From Actinokineospora alba (GTDB lineage Bacteria; Actinomycetota; Actinomycetes; Mycobacteriales; Pseudonocardiaceae), in NCBI RefSeq assembly GCF_004362515.1, contig NZ_SNXU01000001.1, positions 5,084,001 to 5,148,000 of the forward strand: a stretch of DNA of 64,000 bases. Reading direction: 5' to 3'. The translations under genes were made by a program, and so were the position numbers. The notes beneath the pieces are model-generated. The model did no database searches. It was given only the letters and a program-made list of their open reading frames with translations, and was not told the DNA's origin. Shown piece after piece: positions 28,174 through 37,308 of this stretch. How positions within the stretch are numbered: the stretch's first letter is position 1; each line of letters begins with the position of its first letter.

Positions 28174-28880
28174 TCCGCATCGCCGCCATCGGGGACGTCC
28201 ACCTGAGCGAGGACACCGGCGGCCGATTCCGCCCAGCCTTGCAGACCTTGGACGAACACGCCGACGCGCTGCTGTTGGCGGGCGACCTGACCCGACACGG
28301 AACCGTCGAGGAGGCGGCGGTCGTGGCCGCCGAATTCGGCTCCTTGTCGGTACCGGTCGTGGCGGTCCTGGGCAACCACGACTACCACAGCAACCGGTCG
28401 GCCGAGGTCACCGAGGTGTTGGCCGAGGCGGGAATCTCGGTGCTGGAAGGGCAAAGCGCGATAGTCCCGATCGACGGCCGCAAGGTCGGAATCGCGGGCG
28501 TGAAGGGATTCGGTGGGGGCTTCGCGGGCAAGTGCGCCAGCGCCTTCGGCGAACCGGAGATCAAGGCGTTCGTCGAGCACACCGAGGTGGCGGCGGCGAA
28601 GCTGCGCGGCGCCCTGGAGGCGATGGACTGCGACGTCCGGATCGCGCTGACCCACTACTCGCCGGTCTCGGATACGTTGCGGGGGGAGCCGCCGGAGATC
28701 TACCCGTTCCTGGGCTGCTACCAGCTGGGCGAGGCGATCGACTCCTGTGAGACGGCCCTGGCGATCCACGGACACGCCCATTACGGGACTGAGCAAGGAT
28801 TCACGCCGGGCGGGGTTCGGGTGCGCAACGTCGCCCACCCGATCATCCGAGCCGCTTACGCGATCTACTGCATCGATTGA
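28170..28880 (+). CDS. Calcineurin-like metallophosphoesterase
   Basis: 236 residues. All metal motifs are visible: GDVH, GDLT, GNHD, THYSP and GHAH. Cytoplasmic phosphodiesterase or phosphatase of unknown substrate. The last gene of the stress-region operon; its stop codon abuts the stop of the convergent F420-type gene with no spacer. Confidence 0.88.
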   Translation: MIRIAAIGDVHLSEDTGGRFRPALQTLDEHADALLLAGDLTRHGTVEEAAVVAAEFGSLSVPVVAVLGNHDYHSNRSAEVTEVLAEAGISVLEGQSAIVPIDGRKVGIAGVKGFGGGFAGKCASAFGEPEIKAFVEHTEVAAAKLRGALEAMDCDVRIALTHYSPVSDTLRGEPPEIYPFLGCYQLGEAIDSCETALAIHGHAHYGTEQGFTPGGVRVRNVAHPIIRAAYAIYCID

Positions 28881-29855
28881 TCAGGCGGGGGCGGCCGATC
28901 GCAGAGCGGGAAGCAGTTCCTTCTCCGCCACGTCGAAGAACGCGTCTTGGTGCTCCCCGCCGATCTGCACCAGAGCGACGTCGGTGAACCCCGCCTTCCA
29001 GAACTTCGACACCGCCTCGATGATCGGCTCGAGCTCCGGTCCACAAGGGATGGCCCCGGCCACATCCTCCGGCCGGACGAACTTCGAAGCGCCCTCGAAC
29101 CCCGCCGTGGTGGGCAGATCCGTGTTCACCTTCCACCCGCCGCCGAACCACCGGAACTGGTCGTGCGCCCGCGCGACGGCGGCGTCACGGTCGCGGTCCC
29201 AGCAGATCGGGATCTGGCCGATCTTGCGGCCCTCCGGGTCGGCGATCTCGTCCCATCCCTGACACAGCTCGGGTTTCGGGTCGGTCGCGACCATGTGGTC
29301 CGACAGCGGCGCGAAGTGCTCGATCGACTCGCGGCCGGACACGGCGGTGGCGATGGGGACACGCACGTTCGGGCAGTCCCACAGTCTCGCGGAGTCGACC
29401 CGGAAGTGGTTTCCCGAATAGTCGACGAGCCCGCCGTCGAAGAGCGCGGCGATGATCTGGATCGCCTCGGCCAGCATCTCGTGTCGCGTGCCGACCGGTG
29501 GCCAGCCCTGGCCGACGACGTGCTCGTTGAGGTTCTCGCCCGAGCCCAGGCCCAGGGTGAAGCGGTTGTCCGACAGCAGCTGCGCGGTGGCGGCCTGCTG
29601 CGCCACGATCGCCGGGTGGTACCGCAGGATCGGGCAGGTCACGTAGGTCATCAGGCCCACGGTCTCGGTGGCGTGCGCGACCGCGCCCATCGTCGTCCAC
29701 GCGTTGGGGGCGTGGCCCTGGGAGGCGAGCCAAGGGGAGTAGTGGTCGCTCATCACCTCGAAGTCGAATCCGGCGCCCTCGGCGGCCACCGCGTGGCGGA
29801 CCAGGTCGGCGGGGCCTGCCTGCTCGGTCATCAGGGTGTAGCCGAAGGCAACCAT
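28881..29855 (-). CDS. LLM-class F420-dependent oxidoreductase (TIGR03557-like)
   Basis: 324 residues of the luciferase-like monooxygenase fold, with the N-terminal GYTLMTEQAG and the SGENLNEHVVGQGWP region typical of the actinobacterial F420-dependent glucose-6-phosphate dehydrogenase-related group. Uses reduced or oxidised F420 for hydride transfer; substrate not predictable. Ends flush against the metallophosphoesterase. Confidence 0.85.
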   Translation of the reverse strand: MVAFGYTLMTEQAGPADLVRHAVAAEGAGFDFEVMSDHYSPWLASQGHAPNAWTTMGAVAHATETVGLMTYVTCPILRYHPAIVAQQAATAQLLSDNRFTLGLGSGENLNEHVVGQGWPPVGTRHEMLAEAIQIIAALFDGGLVDYSGNHFRVDSARLWDCPNVRVPIATAVSGRESIEHFAPLSDHMVATDPKPELCQGWDEIADPEGRKIGQIPICWDRDRDAAVARAHDQFRWFGGGWKVNTDLPTTAGFEGASKFVRPEDVAGAIPCGPELEPIIEAVSKFWKAGFTDVALVQIGGEHQDAFFDVAEKELLPALRSAAPA

Positions 29856-29920
29856 CGCGCGTGCTCCTCTTCCTCGGTTTACCTGGACTTACCCGCCGTG
29901 GACCGGCGCAAACGGGCTGT

Positions 29921-29946
29921 GCTTGAACCCCACCGGACCGGGGTAC
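29921..29946 (+). promoter_or_regulatory. SigB-type promoter of FAD-Rieske gene
   Basis: GCTT, 16 nt, GGGTAC (29941-29946), 8 nt before the ATG at 29955, so the mRNA would be leaderless. No Shine-Dalgarno sequence is visible, which fits. Confidence 0.55.
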
Positions 29947-29954
29947 CCGCTCGC

Positions 29955-31454
29955 ATGACGACCACGACCTCCGAGCAGTCCCTGTGGCTGCGAACCGCGC
30001 CGTCGACCGCCTATCCCTCGCTCGCCCAGGGCATCCACGTCGACGTCGCCGTGGTGGGCGGCGGGATCACCGGGCTCACCACCGCCCTGCTGCTCAAGCG
30101 CGCCGGGCTGCGGGTGGCGGTGCTGGAGGCGGACCGGATCGGCAAGGGCGCCACCGGCAACAACACCGCGAAGGTCAGCGCGCTGCAGGCCACCACGTAC
30201 TCGCGGATCACCCGCAAACACGGAGCCGACGCGGCCGCCCAGTACGCGGCGGCGAGCACGGCCGGGGTGGACCTGGTGGCGGCCCTCGCCGCGGAGGAAG
30301 GGATCGACTGCGACCTGCGGCGCCGCCCGGCGTACACCTACGCCATCGCCGAGGCCGAGCGCGACGCCGTCCGCGCGGAAGCGGAGGCGGCCGAGCGCGC
30401 GGGCCTGCTCAGCGAGTACCAGGCCGAGAGCGACCTCGACGTGCCGTTCCCGGTGTTCGGCGCGGTCCGCTTGGCCGACCAGCTCGCTCTGCACCCCCGC
30501 AAGTACGCCATCGGGCTGGCCGCCGCGGTCGACGGCGACGGCTGCGTGGTGCACGAGAACAGCCAGGTGGTCGACGTCGAGGGCGGCGAGCCGCCCCTGG
30601 TGCGGACCGCGGGCGGGGTGGTCCGCGCCGACCACGTCGTCATCGCCAGCCACTACCCGATGCTCGACCGGGGGCTGTTCTTCGCCCGCATCGAGGCCGT
30701 GCGCGCGTACTGCGTCGCGGTGCGACTGCGCAGCGGCACCCCACCGCGGGGTCTCGCGATCAGCGCGGGCAGCCCGGCCTGGTCGATCGCGCACTCGGGC
30801 GACTCGCTGATCCTGGCCGGGCAGAGCCACCGCACCGGTGCGAGCGACACCGCCGGCCGCTACGCCGCTCTCGAGGCGTTCGCGCACGAGCACTGGGACG
30901 TCGCCGAGGTGACCCACCGCTGGTCGGCGCAGGACGGCAGCCCCTACGACGGGCTGCCGATGATCGGCACCTACCTGCCCGGGTCCGACTGGCTCACCGT
31001 CGCCACCGGCTACCAGAAGTGGGGCCTGTCCACCGGCTCCTTCGCCGCGCTGCTGCTCGCGGGCCACATCACCGGCCAGGAACAGCCATGGGCGCGGCGC
31101 TTCAGCCCGCACCGGGTCTCGCTCAGCGGCCTGGGAAACCTGGCGAAGATGAACGCGACCGTGGCCCGAGACCTCGTCGGCGACCGCCTGGCCCCGATGC
31201 TCGACAGCTCCGACGAGATCCCTGTCGGCGGCGCGGGCATGGTTCGCGACGGAGCGGGCCGCAAGGCCGTCTACCGCGACGAGACCGGCCAACTCCACGC
31301 CGTGTCGGCGCGCTGCACCCACCTGGGCTGCCTGGTGCGCTTCAACGACCAGGAACGCAGCTGGGACTGCCCGTGCCACGGCTCCCGGTTCGATGTCGAC
31401 GGCACCGTGCTGGAGGGGCCGGCAGGCAAGCCGCTGGAGCCGCGGACGCCGTGA
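29955..31454 (+). CDS. FAD-dependent oxidoreductase with C-terminal Rieske domain
   Basis: 499 residues. DAO-type FAD domain (VAVVGGGITGLTTALLLKRAG) to about residue 400, then a Rieske [2Fe-2S] domain with ligands in CTHLGC and CPCHG. The fusion lets an iron-sulfur centre pass electrons to or from flavin. Members are widespread in actinomycetes with unclear substrate. A SigB-type promoter and a leaderless start suggest stress induction. Ends 3 bp from the convergent surE stop. Confidence 0.87.
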   Translation: MTTTTSEQSLWLRTAPSTAYPSLAQGIHVDVAVVGGGITGLTTALLLKRAGLRVAVLEADRIGKGATGNNTAKVSALQATTYSRITRKHGADAAAQYAAASTAGVDLVAALAAEEGIDCDLRRRPAYTYAIAEAERDAVRAEAEAAERAGLLSEYQAESDLDVPFPVFGAVRLADQLALHPRKYAIGLAAAVDGDGCVVHENSQVVDVEGGEPPLVRTAGGVVRADHVVIASHYPMLDRGLFFARIEAVRAYCVAVRLRSGTPPRGLAISAGSPAWSIAHSGDSLILAGQSHRTGASDTAGRYAALEAFAHEHWDVAEVTHRWSAQDGSPYDGLPMIGTYLPGSDWLTVATGYQKWGLSTGSFAALLLAGHITGQEQPWARRFSPHRVSLSGLGNLAKMNATVARDLVGDRLAPMLDSSDEIPVGGAGMVRDGAGRKAVYRDETGQLHAVSARCTHLGCLVRFNDQERSWDCPCHGSRFDVDGTVLEGPAGKPLEPRTP

Positions 31455-31457
31455 GCG

Positions 31458-32216
31458 TCAGGGCAGGCTGGGCAGGTCGGCGCGCGGGACCTCGCTGACC
31501 GAGCGCAGGGCGGTGAGCGTCGCGTGGCCCTCGGCGAGCAGGGCGGCGTCGGTCCCCGGCTCAAGCTCGGTGTCCACCGCGACCGTGGTGACGTCGATGA
31601 ACCCGTCGCGCAGCCGCTCGACTCGGCTCTGCACCACACCGAAGTCGGCCAGGGCCGCCCACTGCACCGGTTTCACCTGGTCGGGCGCGACATTCGGCAC
31701 GTTGAGGTTGAGCACCGACCCCGCGGGCAGGTCGGCGAGCAGCTTGAGGGTGTCGCCGACCAGGGCCGCCGCGGTGTCCCAGTGGTGGTCCTCGGCGGGG
31801 TCCAAGCCCACGTCCAGCGACACGGCCAGTGCGGACACACCGTTGATGGCCGCGGTGAGCGCGGCCCCGACCGTGCCGGAGTGCAGGATCGCGCGACCCA
31901 CGTTCGCGCCCCGGTTGATCCCGGAGAGCACCAGCTCCGGCGTCTCCCCGAATCCGCCACGGCAGGCGGTGAACGCGATCAGACCCGGGTGCGCCGCGAC
32001 CGCGTGCGTGACCGCGGCGCGGGCCAAGCCCGGCAACTCCCGGTTCTCGACCCCGACCCGCCGCCCTTCGACCGCCGCGGTGAGTCCCGCGCTGGTACCA
32101 CTGGACTCGGTGGCGGGCGCGGCGATGGTGACCTCGAAGCCCGCGGCCAGCGCGGCGTTCGCCAGGCCCAGCAGGCCGGGAGAATCGATGCCGTCGTCGT
32201 TGGTCACCAGGATCAT
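31458..32216 (-). CDS. surE: 5'/3'-nucleotidase SurE
   Basis: 252 residues. Metal motif TNDDGIDSPG at the N-terminus and the family block SGINRGANVG followed by HSGTVGAA, where many SurE proteins have YSGTV. Dephosphorylates nucleoside monophosphates or short polyphosphate, linked to stationary-phase survival. The start overlaps the stop of the PfkB gene (ATGA), so they are co-expressed. Cytoplasmic. Confidence 0.9.
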   Translation of the reverse strand: MILVTNDDGIDSPGLLGLANAALAAGFEVTIAAPATESSGTSAGLTAAVEGRRVGVENRELPGLARAAVTHAVAAHPGLIAFTACRGGFGETPELVLSGINRGANVGRAILHSGTVGAALTAAINGVSALAVSLDVGLDPAEDHHWDTAAALVGDTLKLLADLPAGSVLNLNVPNVAPDQVKPVQWAALADFGVVQSRVERLRDGFIDVTTVAVDTELEPGTDAALLAEGHATLTALRSVSEVPRADLPSLP

Positions 32217-33127
32217 CGGTCCTCCTCCTTCACGCACGGCGTCAGCCGCACTCGTTCGCTCAGTTCGCGCACCGCGTGGCCGGAACCGGTGCCCAGCCCG
32301 TGCCGGGTCACGTTGATCGCACCCGCCGCCCCGGCCAGCCGCAGCGCCGCGTCCCACGGCAGGTCGGCGGCCAGGCCGTAGGCGAGCGCCGCCGTCATCG
32401 AGTCGCCGCCGCCCCACGTGTCCACCGGCACCAGACCCGGCGACTCCACCAGGTACGCCTGGCCGTCGAAGTAGGCCAGGGACGGGTGTTCGGCGCGCGA
32501 GATCACCACGATCTCCGCGCCGCTGTCGGCGAGCCGGGCTGCGGCCTTGCCCAGCGGTTCGTCCTTCGGCACCTCTTCGTCGCTGACCTTGATCACGGTC
32601 GGCCCGCCCTCACACGCCGCGTCCAGCCGCGACCCCGACAGGTCGACGACGACCTTGCACCCGTTGCTCGTGAGGTCCGCCGTGAGCCGCTCGTAGAGGG
32701 AGTCGGGGACCACGCCGTCGTCCAACGGTCCGCCGAGCACCGCCACCCCGGCCCGCAGGCCCGCGAGGAGGATGGCCTCGTAGAGGTCGTCGAGTTCGTG
32801 TCTGGTCAGCGGGTCGGCGGCCATCCGCACCACCTCGGTGCGGCTGCCGTCGCGCCGATCGTGCACATAGGACCCGTTGCGGGCCGAGACGTCGATGGCC
32901 TGGACCCGCAATTCGGGCTCGATGAGGTGGCGCAGCGCCTGCCCGGTCTCACCGCCGAAGGTCGCGCACACGGTGACCTCGGCACCCAGGGCGGCGGCCA
33001 TTCTGGCCTGCCAGATCCCCTGGCCACCGGCGTGCAGATGGATGTCGGGGCGCCCGTCCAACTCCTCGACGGTCACCGTCAGGTCGGGTGCGGGTGCCAA
33101 GACCGCGATCGAGATGTCGCCGATGAT
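32213..33127 (-). CDS. PfkB-family carbohydrate/nucleoside kinase, atypical start
   Basis: About 304 residues. Family signatures: LHAGGQGIWQARMAAALGA near residue 35 and the C-terminal VDTWGGGDSMTAALA with the catalytic Asp. Phosphorylates a sugar or nucleoside. No ATG, GTG or TTG lies in frame near the expected N-terminus. An ATC codon at 33127 sits 7 nt after AAAGG and gives I-I-G-D-I-S-I, matching other PfkB starts. A SigB-type promoter 24 nt upstream excludes a much longer product. ATC initiation or a sequence error are the two readings. Confidence 0.78.
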   Translation of the reverse strand: MIGDISIAVLAPAPDLTVTVEELDGRPDIHLHAGGQGIWQARMAAALGAEVTVCATFGGETGQALRHLIEPELRVQAIDVSARNGSYVHDRRDGSRTEVVRMAADPLTRHELDDLYEAILLAGLRAGVAVLGGPLDDGVVPDSLYERLTADLTSNGCKVVVDLSGSRLDAACEGGPTVIKVSDEEVPKDEPLGKAAARLADSGAEIVVISRAEHPSLAYFDGQAYLVESPGLVPVDTWGGGDSMTAALAYGLAADLPWDAALRLAGAAGAINVTRHGLGTGSGHAVRELSERVRLTPCVKEEDR

Positions 33128-33150
33128 CCCACCGCCTTTCTGATCGGGAG

Positions 33151-33176
33151 GTACCCAAACTTCTCCGGGTGGAACC
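33151..33176 (-). promoter_or_regulatory. SigB-type promoter of PfkB-SurE operon
   Basis: On the minus strand, GGTT, 16 nt, GGGTAC (33156-33151). Lies between the stop of the monooxygenase gene (33205) and the PfkB start. Confidence 0.55.
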
Positions 33177-33204
33177 CCCGCGGGCGACGCGGCATCGGGG
33201 TTGG

Positions 33205-34671
33205 TCAGACGCGCAGGCGGCCGAACCTCATCGCGCCGTCGGCGATGGGGGAGTGGCGCAGCGTGAACACGTCGCGGAGGTAGTTCATCCGCAGCCGCCA
33301 CGGTGCTTTCTCGCCCTGCTTGGGGAAGTTGCCGATGGAGCGCTGGACGTATCCGGCGGAGAAGTCCATGAACGGCTCCTCGGCCACCGCCGGGTCGCGT
33401 TCGGGAACGCACGAGTCGTAGCCGTTGTCGACCATGTGCTTGAGCAGCCTGCAGATGTACTCGCAGGCGATGTCGGCCTTGAGCGTCCACGAGGCGTTGG
33501 TGTAGCCCACGATGTAGCCGAAGTTCGGCACCCCGGAGAGCATCATCCCCTTGTACGCCATGGTTTCCGGCAGCTTAACCGAGTTGCCGTCGACGACGAG
33601 TTCCATGCCGCCGAAGGCCAGCAGGTTCAGGCCGGTGGCGGTGATGATGATGTCGGCGTCGAGCGTCGCGCCGGAGGCGAGCCGCAGGCCGGTCTCGGTG
33701 AAGGTCTCGATCCGGTCGGTGACGATCGAGACCTGACCCCGGCGGATCGACCGGAACAGGTCGCCGTTGGGCACCAGGCAAACGCGTTGGTCCCAAGGGT
33801 TGTACGACGGCTTGAAGTGCGTGTCGATGTCGTAGTCGGCGGGCAGCTGCCGCTGCAGCGCCTTGCGGAGCAGCTTCTTCACCAAACCCGGCCTGCGCCT
33901 GCTGAGCTGGTAGAAGCCGGTCGCGATGAGCACGTTCTTCCACCGCGTGATCGCATACGCGAGCTTGCCCGGCAGCACCTTGCGCAGGGCGTTGCCGATG
34001 GCGTCCTTCGCCGGGATGGTCACGATGTAGCTCGGTGAACGCTGCAGCATCGTCACGTGCGCCGCGTCTGGGGCCATCGACGGCACCAGCGTCACCGCGG
34101 TCGCCCCACTGCCGATCACCACGACCCGCTTGTCGGCGTAGTCCAGGTCTTCCGGCCAGTGCTGGGGGTGCACGATCGTCCCGCCGAACCGCTCGGTGCC
34201 CGCGAACTCCGGCAGGTAGCCCTCGTCGTAGCGGTAGTAGCCGGTCGCGCTGAGCAGGAAGTCGCAGGTCAGTTCCATCGCATCGCCGGTGTCGCCACGC
34301 AAGGCCCGCACCGTCCAGCGGGCGTGCGTGCTCGACCACTCAGCCGAGACGACCCGGTAGCCGAACCGGATGTGCCGCTCGACGCCGTACTCGCGGGCGG
34401 TTTCCTTGACATAGCTCAGGATGTGGTGGCCGTCGGCGATGGCCTTCTGCTCGGTCCACGGCTTGAACCGGTAGCCGAGGGTGAACATGTCCGAGTCGGA
34501 CCGGATGCCGGGGTAGCGGAACAGGTCCCAGGTGCCGCCGATGCTGTCGCGGGCCTCGAGGATCGTGTAGGTCTTGGCGGGCAGTTCGGCCTGGAGGTGA
34601 CAGGCCGCACCGATCCCGGACAGGCCCGCCCCGACGATCACCACGTTCACATGCTGCGGCTGGTCCGTCAT
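33205..34671 (-). CDS. Flavin-dependent monooxygenase, EthA/MymA-like (Baeyer-Villiger)
   Basis: 488 residues. FAD motif GAGLSGIGAACHL, the Baeyer-Villiger fingerprint FGGTIVHPQHWPED, and second Rossmann GSGATA. Closest by feel to the EthA branch of mycobacterial monooxygenases. Start at MTDQPQH chosen over two upstream ATGs because of AGGAGT upstream; uncertain by up to 17 residues. Follows a VirS-like AraC gene on the same strand. Confidence 0.86.
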   Translation of the reverse strand: MTDQPQHVNVVIVGAGLSGIGAACHLQAELPAKTYTILEARDSIGGTWDLFRYPGIRSDSDMFTLGYRFKPWTEQKAIADGHHILSYVKETAREYGVERHIRFGYRVVSAEWSSTHARWTVRALRGDTGDAMELTCDFLLSATGYYRYDEGYLPEFAGTERFGGTIVHPQHWPEDLDYADKRVVVIGSGATAVTLVPSMAPDAAHVTMLQRSPSYIVTIPAKDAIGNALRKVLPGKLAYAITRWKNVLIATGFYQLSRRRPGLVKKLLRKALQRQLPADYDIDTHFKPSYNPWDQRVCLVPNGDLFRSIRRGQVSIVTDRIETFTETGLRLASGATLDADIIITATGLNLLAFGGMELVVDGNSVKLPETMAYKGMMLSGVPNFGYIVGYTNASWTLKADIACEYICRLLKHMVDNGYDSCVPERDPAVAEEPFMDFSAGYVQRSIGNFPKQGEKAPWRLRMNYLRDVFTLRHSPIADGAMRFGRLRV

Positions 34672-34752
34672 CGGGCACTCACTCCTGTCCACCGGCTCGT
34701 CAGACATCGCCGAGTCTGCCACGAGGCGTGTTGTCCGGCCTTGGTAAACGAG

Positions 34753-35757
34753 TCAGTCGCGCACGCGGTACGAGCTCGGCGAGGTGCCGGTCCAGCGGGT
34801 GAAGGCGTGGGTGAAGCTGGTCGGGTCGGAGTAGCCGAGCCGCTGCGCGACCTGGGCGACGCTGAGCCCGACGGTGCCGAGCATCTCGACGGCCAGGGTG
34901 TGGTGGATCTCGGCTTTGAGCGCCCGGAAGGACGTCCCCTCGTCGGCCAGCCTCCTGCGCAGGGTGCGCACGTCGTGGTGCAGCCGGGCGGCGACCTCGT
35001 CCATGCCGACGTTGTGCTCGGGGTGGGCGAGCAGGGCGGAGCGGACCCGGGCGGCCATCCCGGTGCGTTCGGCGGTGGTGTCGAGCAGGGCCTGGCACTG
35101 GCGCTTACAGGCGTCCCACGTGTGCTCGTCGGCCTGCGGGAGCGGGGTGGCGAGCAACTCGTCGGGCAGCGTGATCAGGTTGCGCGGGCGTCCACTGAGG
35201 ACCTGCAGACCGGGGAGGACCGCCGCCAGCGCCTTCGCTCGCGGCGCGGACAGGGTCACCTCCATCCGGACCTCCGGGACCTCGGGAATCAGCAGCCTGA
35301 CCAAGGCGGCGACGGCGGCGAGGTCGCGTTCGACGAGGAGGTCGCGGACGTCGGCGGGGAGTTCGTCGTCGAGCAGGGCCAACACGGTCTGGTCGTCGTC
35401 GCGCCGCAGCACCGGGTGGACGAACGCCGTGGTGAGGCGGAAGAAGCGGACCCCGACCTCGATCGCGTCGCGCCACGTCGGGCTGGTCAGCAGCGCGAAA
35501 CCCCACACGCCGACCGCGCCCAGGGTGTAGCCGCGGCCTGCCTGCACGCCGAGTCCGGGCAGGTCGCCGAGCCTGCGGACCAGGTTGCGGCCCACCCGAA
35601 GCTCCTGGGTGGCGTCGATCCGGTCGAGTTCGTCGAGGTCGTGCTCGGCCAGCCCGGTCCCGACGAGGCACTGCCGCGCGCTCAGCCCGTGGTCGAGGCC
35701 GGTTTTCAGCAGCAACCGGGCGCCCACGGGGCCGCGGGGGAAGTCCCAGGTCGGCAT
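34753..35757 (-). CDS. AraC family regulator, VirS-like
   Basis: 334 residues with the arabinose-binding-like domain in the first 200 and an AraC helix-turn-helix pair at the end (VAQVAQRLGYSDPTSFTHAFTRW). Same architecture as the regulator at 7069. Between two monooxygenase genes: one downstream on the same strand, one divergent across 85 bp, so it could activate both. Start at MPTWDFPRGP, which aligns with the first regulator (AEWTFPRAAG). Confidence 0.87.
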   Translation of the reverse strand: MPTWDFPRGPVGARLLLKTGLDHGLSARQCLVGTGLAEHDLDELDRIDATQELRVGRNLVRRLGDLPGLGVQAGRGYTLGAVGVWGFALLTSPTWRDAIEVGVRFFRLTTAFVHPVLRRDDDQTVLALLDDELPADVRDLLVERDLAAVAALVRLLIPEVPEVRMEVTLSAPRAKALAAVLPGLQVLSGRPRNLITLPDELLATPLPQADEHTWDACKRQCQALLDTTAERTGMAARVRSALLAHPEHNVGMDEVAARLHHDVRTLRRRLADEGTSFRALKAEIHHTLAVEMLGTVGLSVAQVAQRLGYSDPTSFTHAFTRWTGTSPSSYRVRD

Positions 35758-35842
35758 CGGCGGCCTCCGGCTGTCCGAAAAATACAGGTTGCTGACCGAT
35801 TGAATCATGGCCCGGCGTGGTCCGGGTTCCTACGGTGATGGG

Positions 35843-37294
35843 ATGGCAGCAGGGCAGCCGCGGGTGGCGATCGTCGGGGCAGGCATGTCCGGGCTGTGCA
35901 TGGCCGCGAAGCTGCGCCAGGCCGGGTTCGACGACCTGGTGGTGCACGAGAGCGCGGGCGAGGTCGGCGGCACCTGGCGGGACAACACGTACCCGGGCCT
36001 GAGCTGCGACGTTCCCGCGCGGTTCTACTCGTACTCCTTCGCCCCGCACGCCGGGTGGAGCCGCAACTTCGCGCCGGGCGCGGAGATCCAGCGCTACTTC
36101 GTCGGCGCGTCCGCCGATCTCGGGCTGCGTCGGCACATCCGGTTCGACTCGGAGATCGCGCGCGCCGACTGGGACGGCCGCCGCTACCGGCTGCGGACCA
36201 CCGACGGGCACACCGACCACGCCGACGTGCTGATCGCCGCCACCGGCATCCTGCGGGAGCCGCGGCTGCCCGACATCGAGGGACTGTCGTCGTTCGCCGG
36301 GGCCGCCTTCCACTCCGCTCGCTGGGACCACTCGGTGCCGTTGCGCGGCAAGCGGATCGCGGTCATCGGGACCGGGTCGACGGGGGTGCAGATCACCTCG
36401 GCGCTCGCGGGTGTGGCGAAGCCGCTGACGTTGTTCCAGCGGACCGCGCAGTGGATCCTGCCGCTGCCGCAACTGCCGTACAGCCCGGTTTCCCGCGCCG
36501 CTCTCCGTGTGGTGCCTGGGCTGAACCGGCTGAGCTACAGGTCGTATCAGCACATCATGGAGTTGGTGTTCGGCCACGCCGCCGTCGAGCCGGGCTGGCA
36601 GCGGTCGGCGGTCGCGGAGGTCTGCCGGTCGTACCTGCGGCTCGCGATTCGCGACCCCCGGCTGCGCGCCAAGCTGACGCCGCCGGACGACCCGATGTGC
36701 AAGCGCCTCATCATGTCCGCCTCGTTCTACCCGGCGCTGCGTCGTCGGGACGTGCACCTCGTCACCGACTCGATCACGCGGGTCGAGCCCGCGGGCATTC
36801 GGACGTCGGATGGGCGGTTGCACGAGGTCGACGTCATCGTGCTCGCGACGGGGTTCGACGCGCACGCGTTCCTGCGGCCGATGGAGCTCGTCGGCGAACA
36901 CGGGCAGACCCTCTCCGACGCCTGGCGTGATGGACCGCGCGGCTATCGGACCGTTGCGGTGCCGGGGTTTCCGAATTTCTTCACGCTGATCGGGCCGCAC
37001 AGCCCGATCGGCAACCACTCGCTGATCGCGATCGCCGAGACGCAGGCCGACTATGTGCTGGGGTGGCTGGAGCGGATCCGGTCGGGCTCGGTGTCGACGG
37101 TCGTGCCGACCGCGGAGGCGACGGAGGAGTTCAACACGGCTCTGCGGTCCGCGATGCCTTCCACTGTGTGGACGACCGGCTGCGACAGCTGGTACCTCGG
37201 CGCGGACGGGGTGCCCGAACTGTGGCCTTGGACGCCCGCCGTCCATCGGCGGATGCTTGCTTCGCCTGTGCTGCCGCACTTTCAGGTCACCTAG
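35843..37294 (+). CDS. Flavin-dependent Baeyer-Villiger-type monooxygenase
   Basis: 483 residues. FAD motif VAIVGAGMSGLCMAAKL, fingerprint FAGAAFHSARWDH, second Rossmann GTGSTGVQ. The third such enzyme in the window, about as long as that at 5512 and sharing several motifs with it. Divergent from the VirS-like gene. An SDR follows 14 bp downstream, the same pairing as in the mycobacterial mymA operon. Confidence 0.87.
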   Translation: MAAGQPRVAIVGAGMSGLCMAAKLRQAGFDDLVVHESAGEVGGTWRDNTYPGLSCDVPARFYSYSFAPHAGWSRNFAPGAEIQRYFVGASADLGLRRHIRFDSEIARADWDGRRYRLRTTDGHTDHADVLIAATGILREPRLPDIEGLSSFAGAAFHSARWDHSVPLRGKRIAVIGTGSTGVQITSALAGVAKPLTLFQRTAQWILPLPQLPYSPVSRAALRVVPGLNRLSYRSYQHIMELVFGHAAVEPGWQRSAVAEVCRSYLRLAIRDPRLRAKLTPPDDPMCKRLIMSASFYPALRRRDVHLVTDSITRVEPAGIRTSDGRLHEVDVIVLATGFDAHAFLRPMELVGEHGQTLSDAWRDGPRGYRTVAVPGFPNFFTLIGPHSPIGNHSLIAIAETQADYVLGWLERIRSGSVSTVVPTAEATEEFNTALRSAMPSTVWTTGCDSWYLGADGVPELWPWTPAVHRRMLASPVLPHFQVT

Positions 37295-37308
37295 TTTTGG
37301 AGGGCTTT

